Positions 10,121 to 19,177 of a DNA stretch of 41,328 nucleotides are shown one piece after another (within the stretch, counting starts at the first letter, position 1; each line of letters opens with the position of its first letter). The notes under the pieces are model-generated. The model did no database searches. It saw only the letters and a list, made by a program, of their open reading frames with translations, and was not told the DNA's origin. Source of the DNA: Thamnocephalis sphaerospora (Eukaryota > Zoopagomycota > Zoopagomycetes > Zoopagales > Sigmoideomycetaceae); contig KZ992498.1 in the NCBI GenBank assembly GCA_003614735.1, forward strand, positions 1-41,328, written 5' to 3'. The translations under genes and the position numbers were made by a program.

Positions 10121-11061
10121 AGCTACGCCCTTAGTAGGCGGTTTTAGCCACCTTTATTGCACGTCTGCCTTGCCCCAACTGCGCCTGATTGCGTTCTACC
10201 CTTGACCTCTTGCATCTTGCTACGCTCACTTTGCAACCTCTGGCGTTCGTGTCTTATTGCGCTTTCTTTGACCTCTTGCGTCTCGCTTTATCTACACAGC
10301 GTAGTTTTAGAGCGCCCGTGCGTTGGCTTTACAGTCATACTTTTGGTGCAATAGATGTACCATACGAGTAAAGTCGGCGTATTACCGCTGCACTTTGCAA
10401 AGTTTTTTGTCAAGCCCGCTCACACAATGTGTTCTATTGTTTCCTGGCTTGCCGCGATTGCTCACACCGTTTTTACCTCCATTACAACAATGCACTTTTA
10501 ATGCCCACGTGCTGTTAAAGCAGTCGGTGGCCACTAGCCAGAGCGGAAACGCTCGTTGCTATATTAAGCGTGCTTTTGTCGCCTTACCGTTTTCTTGCAA
10601 TGATAGTGGGCTTGTGGGTTATGTCGACGGCGTCCCTACACACATGAGTAGCTGTTTAGCTGCTGTGTGCAAATTAGCCACACCAATTTGATGGCAGTGG
10701 CTGCTTGGCATTTTGATAGGGATAGTTCATTCACGCACAGCTTGGGCGCTTTGACGTAGATGTTTCGCTTGCGCAATTCTAGGTGAGACCATAGCTCTTA
10801 TTGGACTTTGCCGTTCAATGTTCGCGCTTCCAGTACAATTGGTTGCACTTTCCAGGCGGTGAGCTACATTCTTTGTTGCAAAGTGCTTTATTTACAGGCC
10901 AAAAGTAGGCATGATACAGCATCTCAAGGGCTGGTTGAATTTGAGTGACTTAGGCTGTCATTGTCTCATGGAAGTATGCTCGTTAGATTGAAATTGTACC
11001 GGCCGGTAATTGCGTGAGTTGATGGTTGTGTAAGTGTTTCTGCACGTGGTGGCATGCAATG
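10121..11061. other. Intergenic, no gene seen
   Basis: About 940 bp of lower GC content, the longest quiet stretch in the left half. Pyrimidine-rich text at 10190-10300 carries a 12-bp direct repeat (TTGACCTCTTGC at 10202 and 10268). A plus-strand frame at 10323-10691 lacks any motif, and I do not call it. Confidence 0.45.
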
Positions 11062-11406
11062 CTAGTTGCCCATGCTAGGCACGGCCAGATCATCATCTTC
11101 AGGTTGCTGTGGCACATTTTCATCTAGGAGGAAAAGGCGTGAGTATAAATAAACTGATGGTCTGCGGCGAATAGGAGCAAGCATACCTATGTCGGGCACA
11201 CCGGCGACACCGGCAACGTGCATTTGGTCGCCTTCGCCGTTGAGCAGGGTCATCTCATCCTCAACTTGCTGCTCAGGGAGCACTATTCAAAGGCAATGTA
11301 TCTGAATAAGCGCAGTTCCACCACGCCGAATATCAGTTTGCGCGGTCAATTACATACTGTACGGGACGACTTGGCGCCTGGCTTCAATGGGTAGATGAAA
11401 CTCCAT
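11062..11406 (-). CDS. 68-residue acidic protein, three exons
   Basis: Not recognised with confidence. Exons (minus strand) are 11358-11406, 11187-11282 and 11062-11123, with introns of 75 bp (GTATGT...ATAG) and 63 bp (GTATGC...CTAG), both phase 1. The protein begins MEFHLPIEARRQVVPY and ends DENVPQQPEDDDLAVPSMGN. It is rich in Glu/Asp/Pro, with no signal peptide or helix. A TATA box lies about 140 bp upstream and the chosen ATG is the first after it. A strong GTAAGT donor at about 11446 suggests a leader intron or an alternative exon. The PEDDDLAVP and ENVP patterns recall small anaphase-promoting-complex subunits of the APC13 type, and APC3 is nearby, but the likeness is too weak for a call. 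Confidence 0.5.
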
Positions 11407-11545
11407 TGCAGTGGATATACGATAAAAATTGCTTGACAGTGAACTTACAGAAACGTAGGTCAGTCACTTTATACTTGATCGCAGACAGCTGCAATACCAC
11501 AAGATGGGATAGCTAGAGCGGTACCAAAGCCGTACAGACGGGTGC

Positions 11546-11553
11546 TTATATAG
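11546..11553 (-). promoter_or_regulatory. TATA box, possibly shared
   Basis: TTATATAG on the + strand, CTATATAA on the minus strand. On the minus strand it is about 140 bp before the start of the 68-residue protein. On the plus strand it is about 60 bp before an ATG at 11609. It could serve either or both genes. Confidence 0.45.
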
Positions 11554-11608
11554 CGCGATGGCCGCTTCACTCTATGCCTATCTGGTATGGGTGAGCTCTG
11601 TTCGCAGA

Positions 11609-12273
11609 CATGATTGCCGGTGCACCGCCCGTTCGAGTCGTCACATGGCCAGCGTCTATACGGCCACAGTGTTTCTGCGCGGAAATAGGTACGCGACCTT
11701 TGTTACGACGGTGGATCCTACATGGCATGGCATTGACGAGTTAAAGCGTTGAACAACAACGTTGCTTGTCCAGCGGCTACCATGTAAGCGTTGTATGGCT
11801 TCTATCTTTAGCATTTCGAAGAACACTAAGGTTTACATGACACGCAACGCAAAACAGTATTGCCACATCCTGTTACCGGCGCGCCCAAAGATCCATGTGC
11901 TACAGCTGTTTGGGTTGTGTCTACCAAAACTGCGCCGTTGCTCAGCGAGCTCTATGTACTGCAGCATAGCTATGCAGGCCGAGCGCAAGCGTTGATGTTC
12001 TATTTTAAATACATGCTGCCACAGTATTACGTATGGGTGTGTACGCTGCTGTATGCACCATTGCGCCTGACCATCGAAAGAACATGTGCCACCAATTCAA
12101 GGGCGTCGATCAGTGCGAGGGCGCACAGCGGTGTGGCATACAACGGTAACGTTGCCAGGGGCAGTCGCCCTCATTCCGTGCCTCCCAGCACGTGGCCAAA
12201 CCCAGGCGTCTACTGTGCCCAACCAAAGATGCCGTCGAGTTCTATCGTCGATAAACATTTTATGAGTAGCTGA
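11609..12273 (+). CDS. Unresolved plus-strand gene
   Basis: A gene is likely here: a TATA box at 11546, open protein-like frames, and a poly(A) signal 17 bp after a stop at 12273. One possible model starts at 11609 (MIAGAPPVRVVTWPAS), uses a donor GTACGC at 11687 and an acceptor near 11830, and continues through 11831-12273 (VWVVSTKTAPLLSELYV, YYVWVCTLLYAPLRL). Alternative frames between 11640 and 11860 also look partly coding, and a GTAAGC donor at 11784 is not used in this model. The joint is therefore uncertain. No domain is recognised; a hydrophobic stretch near 12025-12070 may be a membrane segment. Confidence 0.35.
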
Positions 12274-12289
12274 ACTAAACACTACTGGA

Positions 12290-12295
12290 AATAAA
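12290..12295 (+). terminator. AATAAA poly(A) signal
   Basis: Perfect hexamer 17 bp after the stop at 12273, the main support for a plus-strand transcript ending here, convergent with APC3. Confidence 0.45.
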
Positions 12296-12352
12296 ATCAC
12301 ATGATATCAGACACGTTGTAACCGCTGTTTGATCGCACCTGGCGAGTGGCGG

Positions 12353-15300
12353 CTACACAAATACCGTGTCATCGCCAGTCGCGCCTACTGTAAGCATCGA
12401 TGCTTCCTCCTGCGCAGACTCGTCGTTGATTCGTTCAATTGTGTCGCGAATCATGGGACGGTGGCGTGGATCCAGGTCTAATGCCCATGTAAAGTGGCGC
12501 AGAGCTGCGCGACGTTGGCCTTGGCGACGGTACACCTTACCCAAAAGCAAATGGATGTTGGCTTCGCGCGGGGCCAACTCGTATGCAGCACTCAGCTCGC
12601 CCAGCGCCTCTTGGTCGCGACGAAGAGCAACGAGGGCTTTGGCGTGCTTGAAGCGTATCAGCGTGCTACGTGGATTAGCTTGTGCTGCGCGTGCATAGAC
12701 GCGGAGTGCTCGCTGTTTGTCGTTTAGCTGCTCGTAGACCTACGCAACAGCAAAGGTCAGCCCATGCGCTACGGTTTGTGCATGCACCGTCAACTATGCT
12801 AGAATTACCATGCCAAGGCAGCAAGTGAGCGCTGGATTAGTCGGGTGAATGGCGAGGGCACGGCGGAAATGACGCTCGGCCATGTCGGCGCGGTCTAGTC
12901 GCATATACACCATGCCTAGTCCGTACCTAAGCCGCAAATGTAAGCGCTATGCCTCGGCGGGCCCTGTCACCTATACAATTGACTTGCCATGCATTGTAGT
13001 GGCGCGGGTCAAGGCGAATCGCCTTTCGATAGCACATCTGCGCGCGATCCCAGTCCTCTTCTGCAAAGCTTTCATGGCCGCTAAGCGTGTACGCATAGGT
13101 AAGACTGGTATCCAGCTTGGTAGCACGCTCAAAGCACTTTAGTGCGCTTGTGCGATCTCGCTGCATGCTGTAACAGTTGCCGAGTGCGCACCAGGCCTGC
13201 GCAGAATTGCGGTCGTACTCGATCAGCTGATGCGCAAGTGCGGCCATTTGCGCGTCGCGCCGCAGATGCCAGAGAAGTGTCGAATAGTATTCCTGTCCAT
13301 TCATGCGATAAGGCTCCTGCTCGCGCACGAGTCGGAAGAGCGACTCGGACTAAAGTAACATGTGTCAGCATCATGACCCAGCGCACGTTGGCGTACCGGT
13401 GAAGCGCGCGCCAGCACCATCAACTTACTGCTGCATAGTCGGATATTTCAAAGTAGGCTCGCGCCATTTGCGTGCGCACCCATGCCGACTGGAACTGATG
13501 TGTTGGCAGTTGCTGGTAGGTTTCGATGGCCTTGGTGCAGCGGTAGTGGGCCAGGTGCCAGGTGCCAATGGCCATGGTCCGCAGCAGCTCAGCCAGCTCC
13601 GAAAGGGCCGCGCGGTTCTCTATCTGATTGGCAGTCATTGCCATTGAGCGCGCTACAGCACGACGAACAGCGGCGGTGTCCTTGAACGTCGACATTTGAG
13701 CTGCGTTACCGTGATGGGCAAGATGTGCCGTAACAGTATCCAGCGAGGGTGCCGACTCTTGCGTAGTTGTGGCCGGCGACTGTGCCAGAGTCGACGGCTG
13801 TGCTGTTCCACCGCTGGCTGCAGCGGGTTGCGTGGCTGTTTGGCGCGCGCGCGCGGAAGGCCGCTGCACAGACGGTGGGCTATGATCGCAATTTGCATTT
13901 TCCTTATCGATGCGCGCTATCTGACACAATTGCATATGGCAGTTGCCGGTTAGTAAATAATGCGCATGCCAGCAATATGGTTGTGATCACCTTTTGCTTG
14001 CCGGTGCGAATCTCTCCACTGTCGTTGCGTGCCAGTAGAGTACGCTTGTGGCTTGCGCGCGTATCAGTTGGCCCGGACGAGGCAGACGCTACGCCATCGT
14101 CATCCTTTGCCTGTAAGGCAGAGCGACAGCCCAGCAGGCAGATGTTGGTCGGTTAGGGTTGGCTAATCAGTGCGTACCAGTGCAGGCATAGCAGAGACGC
14201 GTTCTGGCCTACCTTGGCAGCAGTGGCGCCTGCGCTGCTTGCCGATACCTTGCTGGCTTTCTGCAATAGTACCGGTGCCCGACGACGCTGTAGAGGCGGT
14301 GCACGCATACGCGCCTTTTCTACGATGCGTGTGCGTTCGCGTTGTTGTCGCACAGGCCTTGTCGAGCTTCCCATCATTCGGGCCACCTTATTCCAGTCCA
14401 CATCGTCTTGGACAGCTCCCTTTCCGGCACCTTTGGACTTGGGCGCTGCGGATACACCCTCCGCCGCAGTGCCAGATGCGTCTATTTTGCTACCCTCCAC
14501 TGCGGCCTCAGCATGTCTAGTGCTTGCTGCAGCACTAGTGCTGGTTTTTTGACTGTCACTATTGTGTAATTGGTGTGCTACATCTACAGACACACACAGC
14601 TGTTGTAGTGCGCCACATGCCTCGCTTGTCAGCTCGCCACGATGGAATGCACGCTCCAGCGCCACAGGCGTAAATAAGCGTGTTGGATCGGACAGCAGCG
14701 ATGTGCTCTGTGAATCGTCAGCATGCTCCGAAGCGGTCTCTTTGGGAAATAGTGCATCGATATCGCCCAGACCGCTGCTGTTTTTGTCTGCTCGCTGGTT
14801 CAGGTGCTCGTCGCTTCCATCGCCCACACGACATAGGGTCTCGAACGCATCCCAGAGCAGAGGGTTCAGCTGGAGTGCCCGCAGTGCAGATTCTCGCGCC
14901 AGAGAAAGACGGCCAAGCTTTCTGGCGGTGTGCCATATAACGTATAAGCCAGATTAGCAATTGCATAAATGTCGATCTAATACTGCTCGAGCACATTTAA
15001 CGTACCGGTAGACAACGGCAAGCAAATGATGCACCGCAGCTTCGTCTGGCTGAATGCTGCGTCGCCATGCCGTACCGTAACCTAAACAGTCGCACCTTTC
15101 TCTGTTAGCTCACATCGTGGTCGGGTGGGCATAAAAGCAACCGATGCCTACCGAGCGCTGCCGATCGATCGCCCAAAACCTGTGCGTCCTGCTCCGCATG
15201 CGGCTCGGCCAAATATCCACCCTGCTCTCCTCTGGTTTCTGTCTTGCAGGCGCTTTCTTCCGTGTCTGACAGACCGTCACGCAGCGTGCTCTGGGTGGAG

Positions 15301-15719
15301 CCCTCGTCGTTGCCTTCTTCCATCGTCGACAGAATCACCGTGTCGAGATGCCCTGGCTGTCCACTAAACACCGCGCTTTCCAGCACCAGCGAGCGCAATG
15401 TTGTTTCGGCATCTAGCAGTAGGTTCAGCTCCAGTGCGCACCAGGCGAATAAATAGCGACAGGCCGGAGCCGTGCGACCGCGCAGTACGTCGAATGCCGC
15501 ACGAGTCTGTCCAAGTCGGCAATGGCATTGTGCTAGCAAATGGGCGTGCACATCATCGTTGGGCACGTAGGCCGTTAGACGCTCCGCAAAGAAGAGCGCG
15601 TTAGTGTACAACTGCTGGTCGAGTGAGTAGTATATAGTGTCACGCAAGCGCGCAACGAGTGCGTCGGATACGCGAGTCGTCGTCGTCGATGCAGCCTCAG
15701 CAGGCTGGTCCGATCGCAT
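12353..15719 (-). CDS. CDC27: Anaphase-promoting complex subunit 3 (Cdc27), TPR protein
   Basis: Scaffold subunit of the APC/C ubiquitin ligase; its TPR superhelix binds IR tails of activators such as Cdh1 and Cdc20. Eight exons (minus): 15152-15719, 15006-15081, 14213-14921, 13991-14110, 13429-13920, 12988-13349, 12809-12926, 12353-12739, total 943 residues, all phases closing. The N-terminal TPRs are exon 1 to early exon 3 (ALFFAERLTAYVPNDD, LNPLLWDAFETLC). A low-complexity middle follows. The C-terminal TPR array in the last four exons is the family hallmark (YYSTLLWHL, AWCALGNCYS, AYTLSGHE, RHYNAWYGLGMVYMRL). The intron at 12927-12987 has a GC donor (GCAAGT); only that site gives the conserved NAWYGLGM junction. 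Introns are 61-102 bp. Cdc16 and Cdc23 also have TPRs but lack this N-terminal arrangement. Confidence 0.94.
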
Positions 15720-16175
15720 CGCTAGTGTTGTTTGGCAAAGAATTCGCTCTGGCTGGCGGCACAGTTGTTAGCACGGAAGCAAGAGGCGTTGCATAAGAAG
15801 AAGGGCAATCGTGTTGAGCGATGAGATTATGTGTTGTTGTTGTTTTGGTATCTGGCGTTGCGCAGCACACACCAGATCTAGCCTACTCGACATGCAAGAT
15901 GGCCAATTGTTTGCCGTCTGTCCTGGAAACAGCGTAGTGGTGGCTCATAAAAACGGGCAGCAATAAGGGCGACGGAAAACTTGAGCTGCGCTGCACGCGC
16001 TGCAATCGCAGCAGCAAGACAGCACGACAATGCAGCGTTATTCACATAGCCGCTGGGATATTTGGCAGTATACACTAGTGGGTTCGAGCATAGCGGTACA
16101 CCCGTGTTTATTATAGCAAATTGTTGGGGGCAGCAGTGCGCAGCAATCATCGAGCATACGCCTCAGTAGGCGCGC
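15720..16175. other. Intergenic upstream of CDC27
   Basis: About 455 bp between the CDC27 start and the 3' end of the mucin-like gene. It should hold the CDC27 promoter. A short TGT-rich run lies at 15830-15846. Small open frames here have no supporting signal. Confidence 0.5.
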
Positions 16176-17330
16176 TTAATACCAAGCGACAGACACATCG
16201 CTGGTGCCGCAGGTGAAGCGACCGGCCGGGCTCGACCTGTGCGGGTAGCCAACGATCCGGACATAGTACTGGTTGCCGCGGCGGAGGCGGCGTTGGGGGA
16301 AGCGGATGAGAGCGCGATAGACGATGCGATCGTAGGTGTAGTAGCTATCCTCGGCGCCAATGTGGCCAAACGTGGACACATGGCGGTCAGGGTGACCAGC
16401 CTTGCGGCGCCAAAGGGTCAGGTCAAACTCATACGGCACGCCCCAAGTGCGACGTGGGCCACGCCAGAAGATCGGATACCGTTCACCAGGGTAGATCGTG
16501 GTAGGGCCAATGATCCGGATGTTCTGGCGGCAGTGCAGGGACGGGTGGGAGGAGGGAGGCAGCGGGCAGACATCACCAGTTCCACCTGGGAAATAGTGCA
16601 CCGGGTCGATGTCTCCCTCGGCTGGTGGTGGTGGCTCATCGTCATCCGGACCAAAGTCGGGCATCTCGGGCATCTCGGGGACATCAGGCCTCTCGATCTC
16701 GCCGTCCTCAGGCGGCAGCGTCTCGTCCTCATCAGGTGTGACCTCCATGGGCGGAACGGTAATCACACCATCTGGCGGAGGAGTAGCAGGCTCATGGGTG
16801 GGCGTAGCTGCGGGCTCATCGGTGGTAGTGGTAGTGGTAGTTGGTGTTTCAGTCGAAGTCTCGGTAGGGACAGCAGTAGAAGTCTCAGTAGAGGACGGTG
16901 CTTCGGTCGGGGCAGCAGTAGAAGTCTCGGTAGAAGACGGTTCCTCAGTAGGAACAGCAGTAGAGGTTTTGGTAGAGGATGGTGCTTCGGTCGGGACAGC
17001 TGTGGTGGACTCGGTAGAGGACGGGGTCTCCGTAGGAACAGCAGTAGAAGTCTCGGTAGAGGACGGTTCTTCCGTAGGGACAGCAGAAGAGGTCTTGGTA
17101 GAGGACGGTGCTTCGGTCGGGACAGCAGTAGAGGTTTTGGTAGAGGATGGTGCTTCGGTCGACGTCTCTATCGGTGTGGTGGACGGCACCTCAGTGGCAC
17201 TGGTAGATGGCGTCTTTGTCGGCACCTCGGTGACGGAAGTAGAAGTCTCCGTATCGGCGTCAGCAGCGTAAACTGTCGCGGTGCATGCCAGAGCCACGCA
17301 GAGCGCGGCTGCTAGATGGTAAAGTTTCAT
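16176..17330 (-). CDS. Mucin-like Ser/Thr-rich cell-surface protein
   Basis: A 384-residue secreted protein with no intron, starting at an ATG at 17330. It has a signal peptide (MKLYHLAAALCVALACTATV), then a Ser/Thr/Pro-rich region with seven 14-residue tandem repeats (residues 58-155, unit like TEAPSSTKTSTAVP), a poly-Thr run, an acidic Pro-rich spacer (PDFGPDDDEPPPPAEGD), and a C-terminal domain of about 110 residues. That domain (IRIIGPTTIYPGERYPIFW, YYVRIVGYPHR) looks like the beta-sandwich of Kre9/KNH-type wall proteins; this is a by-eye likeness. The repeat zone should be heavily O-glycosylated. No clear GPI signal at the end, so it may be released or held by its C-terminal domain. Role in the wall or extracellular matrix is inferred. 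Confidence 0.8.
   Translation of the reverse strand: MKLYHLAAALCVALACTATVYAADADTETSTSVTEVPTKTPSTSATEVPSTTPIETSTEAPSSTKTSTAVPTEAPSSTKTSSAVPTEEPSSTETSTAVPTETPSSTESTTAVPTEAPSSTKTSTAVPTEEPSSTETSTAAPTEAPSSTETSTAVPTETSTETPTTTTTTTDEPAATPTHEPATPPPDGVITVPPMEVTPDEDETLPPEDGEIERPDVPEMPEMPDFGPDDDEPPPPAEGDIDPVHYFPGGTGDVCPLPPSSHPSLHCRQNIRIIGPTTIYPGERYPIFWRGPRRTWGVPYEFDLTLWRRKAGHPDRHVSTFGHIGAEDSYYTYDRIVYRALIRFPQRRLRRGNQYYVRIVGYPHRSSPAGRFTCGTSDVSVAWY
16866..17159 (-). repeat. Seven tandem 42-bp coding repeats
   Basis: Seven 14-codon units in frame, differing at a few positions (TEAP/TEEP/TETP start, TAVP/TAAP/SAVP end). The similarity between units suggests recent expansion or homogenisation; the number is likely to vary between strains. 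Confidence 0.85.
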
Positions 17331-17518
17331 GAGTAGAGTAGCACCAGTAAGCAAATATATCAACAGTGGTGCTATCACGTAGCGTGCGTGGGTCGTGCGT
17401 ATGTAAGGCTCGTGCGTCGGCTGGGTTGGTTCACGCTCTTTTTATGCCACGGAACTCAAGACGCGCTATGCGCACACTCCAGGGTGCAAGCAGCGCAAGA
17501 CAAGTTTCATTCTGCGCA

Positions 17519-18014
17519 TCATGATAGCAATGCAGGAACGATGCTAGTTTTTTTGACCGCGCGGTAGCTTGCGTGAGCCATGCCGAGACTATCAATGCCT
17601 AATAGATAAGTGCTATTCTTAGGTGTCAAACGTCGGCATGTTCGCACGGTGGGATGCATCTTTGCGGCGCTTCCAGGGTCATCCAACACAGCCAGGCGTG
17701 ACGTTAATGCCGCACAAAACACCACTGGTGGAGCATTTTTTGCTGCTGGTGAATCTCCCATTGACGTTTATTACATGCCTGTGACTCGCGAGCGCCTGAC
17801 GCCCCCTTCAGTTTGATAAGCAGATCGCAAGTAGTTAGGTTACAAACTAGGAAGCGTGCAGTCTCTGTGTCGATTGCTGTATAGAAAATGAAACAGAAAG
17901 TTGGGCCCTGTTTGCAACTTGTTTGCCCAAGTTTCTGCTGACGTGAAAAAGCGGCTATCAAGGAGTACCTTCTCGCGCTTTGGCTCTCCACCACGCTCAA
18001 GAACCATTATTGGT
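17519..18014 (-). CDS. Candidate minus-strand gene, unknown product
   Basis: Starting at an ATG at 18009, MVLERGGEPKREK can be joined in phase across a 61-bp intron (donor GTACTC, acceptor AACAG) to a protein-like exon (GPTFCFIFYTAIDTETA, NLTTCDLLIKL). Downstream, a second frame with its own ATG at 17761 (MGDSPAAKNAPPVVFCA) runs to a stop at 17519. Joining the two would need an intron of only about 32 bp, shorter than any in the well-supported genes here. The second part could instead be a separate small gene. The opposite strand is also open at 17610-17816. No family recognised. Confidence 0.28.
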
Positions 18015-18043
18015 AGAGAGGTCCGACAAAGCCAGGTCTCACT

Positions 18044-18654
18044 TTAGCTTCTATGAAGAGCAGTTGGCCTGGGGAGCATCCATCGAATGTGTGCGTAATC
18101 CCACTGGCTACTAGTGCCACGACATTCGGCCGTCAACTGCTTGAGCTTCACACGCGCAAGTAGCCCGACAGCTTCAGCCAATGACGCTTTGCTTGTAGTA
18201 TATCGCGTTTCGCAAGCACGCCGGTTGGTGTTTTTGCATGATATGTAGATTCTGTAGTTGCATCTCAAGGAAGGCACTGATCAATGAGTCGTGTGATAGC
18301 GCGCGTGGCGTGTTCACAGGGTAGCAGACCCTGCAAGCATGTGGATGCGCGTTTGGCATTTCTAGAAACCGCAGATGACACTGCACTACTCACGGCGCAC
18401 CAATCCACCGTGCGGGCTGCTTGCCTGACCGAGCTGTAGCGAACAGCTTTATGGCTGGCATTGCATTTGCCCATTCGATAGTAATATTCTGTTTGCCTGC
18501 GGATGGAAGAGCCTTTGCCACTTTCCGATTGTACCGCCTTCCTAGAGCCAGCGAAGGCCTTGGCTGGGTAGGTTGGGATGAGCATAGAGATGGCGAATAA
18601 AAGGCAGCTGGCTTGGTGGAAATAGCAGGCGGGCATTTGTTGCCTTGCCGACAT
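18044..18654 (-). CDS. Candidate minus-strand gene with shifting frame
   Basis: Three successive minus-strand segments look coding, each in a different frame: 18654 to about 18395 (MSARQQMPACYFHQASC, RRQTEYYYRMGKCNAS), about 18386-18200 (PHACRVCYPVNTPRALS) and about 18205-18044 (AEAVGLLARVKLKQL). Each change of frame can be bridged by a phase-correct GT-AG pair, but both would be 28-bp introns. Other explanations are single-base errors, or decay of an old gene. A hydrophobic stretch near the start could be a signal or anchor. No family recognised. Confidence 0.3.
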
Positions 18655-18660
18655 CAGCAA

Positions 18661-19177
18661 CGGTGGTGTGGCACTGTTGCATATGAATGCTCAAGTCAGT
18701 CTACCAGCTACATGGTTGTTTTCGTTACAGTCTGCCTATAAAGTCTGCAATCACCGATAGCATTGCTTCTCAGTGCTGCTTGGGTGATGTGGATAAGACT
18801 GGCTTGGCCATTGGCGGGTAGGCGTAAATGAAGTAGCCTTGTAGCATTCTTTTTTGGTGTTCTGTTTGCGGGTCTGTCGGCAGTAGTGTCGGCGTTGACG
18901 CTGCGATCTTTGTGCTCTTTCTGGCCCTCTTGCCAGCGCTTCATCTGTACCAATCTTTACCGCACTGCATTCCATCGCACCACTCCTCCTTTCTTCAGCT
19001 TTGTACGCCAGCCTAGTGTGTGTGCGTCGCGCCGCCCTGCAATTGCACGCGCGCGTATGTATGTGCAGCTGCTGTGCGCGGACTATCATGGATTCCGCGC
19101 CGAGTTTTACAAGTGATAATCGTCCATTTTGGCGTGTGTTTGGCAGCAGAGAAACGCGTCGTCGCGCATCAACAAAC
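18661..19177. other. Upstream region of the TM9 gene
   Basis: About 515 bp. A plus-strand TATAAAG at 18737-18743 could start a transcript with a long leader; a second in-frame ATG of the TM9 gene lies at 19088. No separate gene seen. Confidence 0.4.

Noticed and set aside
10323-10691. 122-codon plus-strand frame in the quiet intergenic region
   Set aside because: No ATG with context, no splice partner, no motif and no poly(A) signal seen.
11062-11406. Naming the small acidic protein APC13
   Set aside because: Only two short patterns agree and their order and spacing do not match well; left unnamed.
16082-16091. GGTTCGAGCA, like a tRNA B box
   Set aside because: No matching A box, acceptor stem or anticodon arm around it.
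16239-17315. A 358-codon open frame on the + strand
   Set aside because: It is exactly antisense to the mucin-like gene and exists because the Ser/Thr repeat lacks stop complements; its protein is Gly/Ser/Arg low complexity with no start context.
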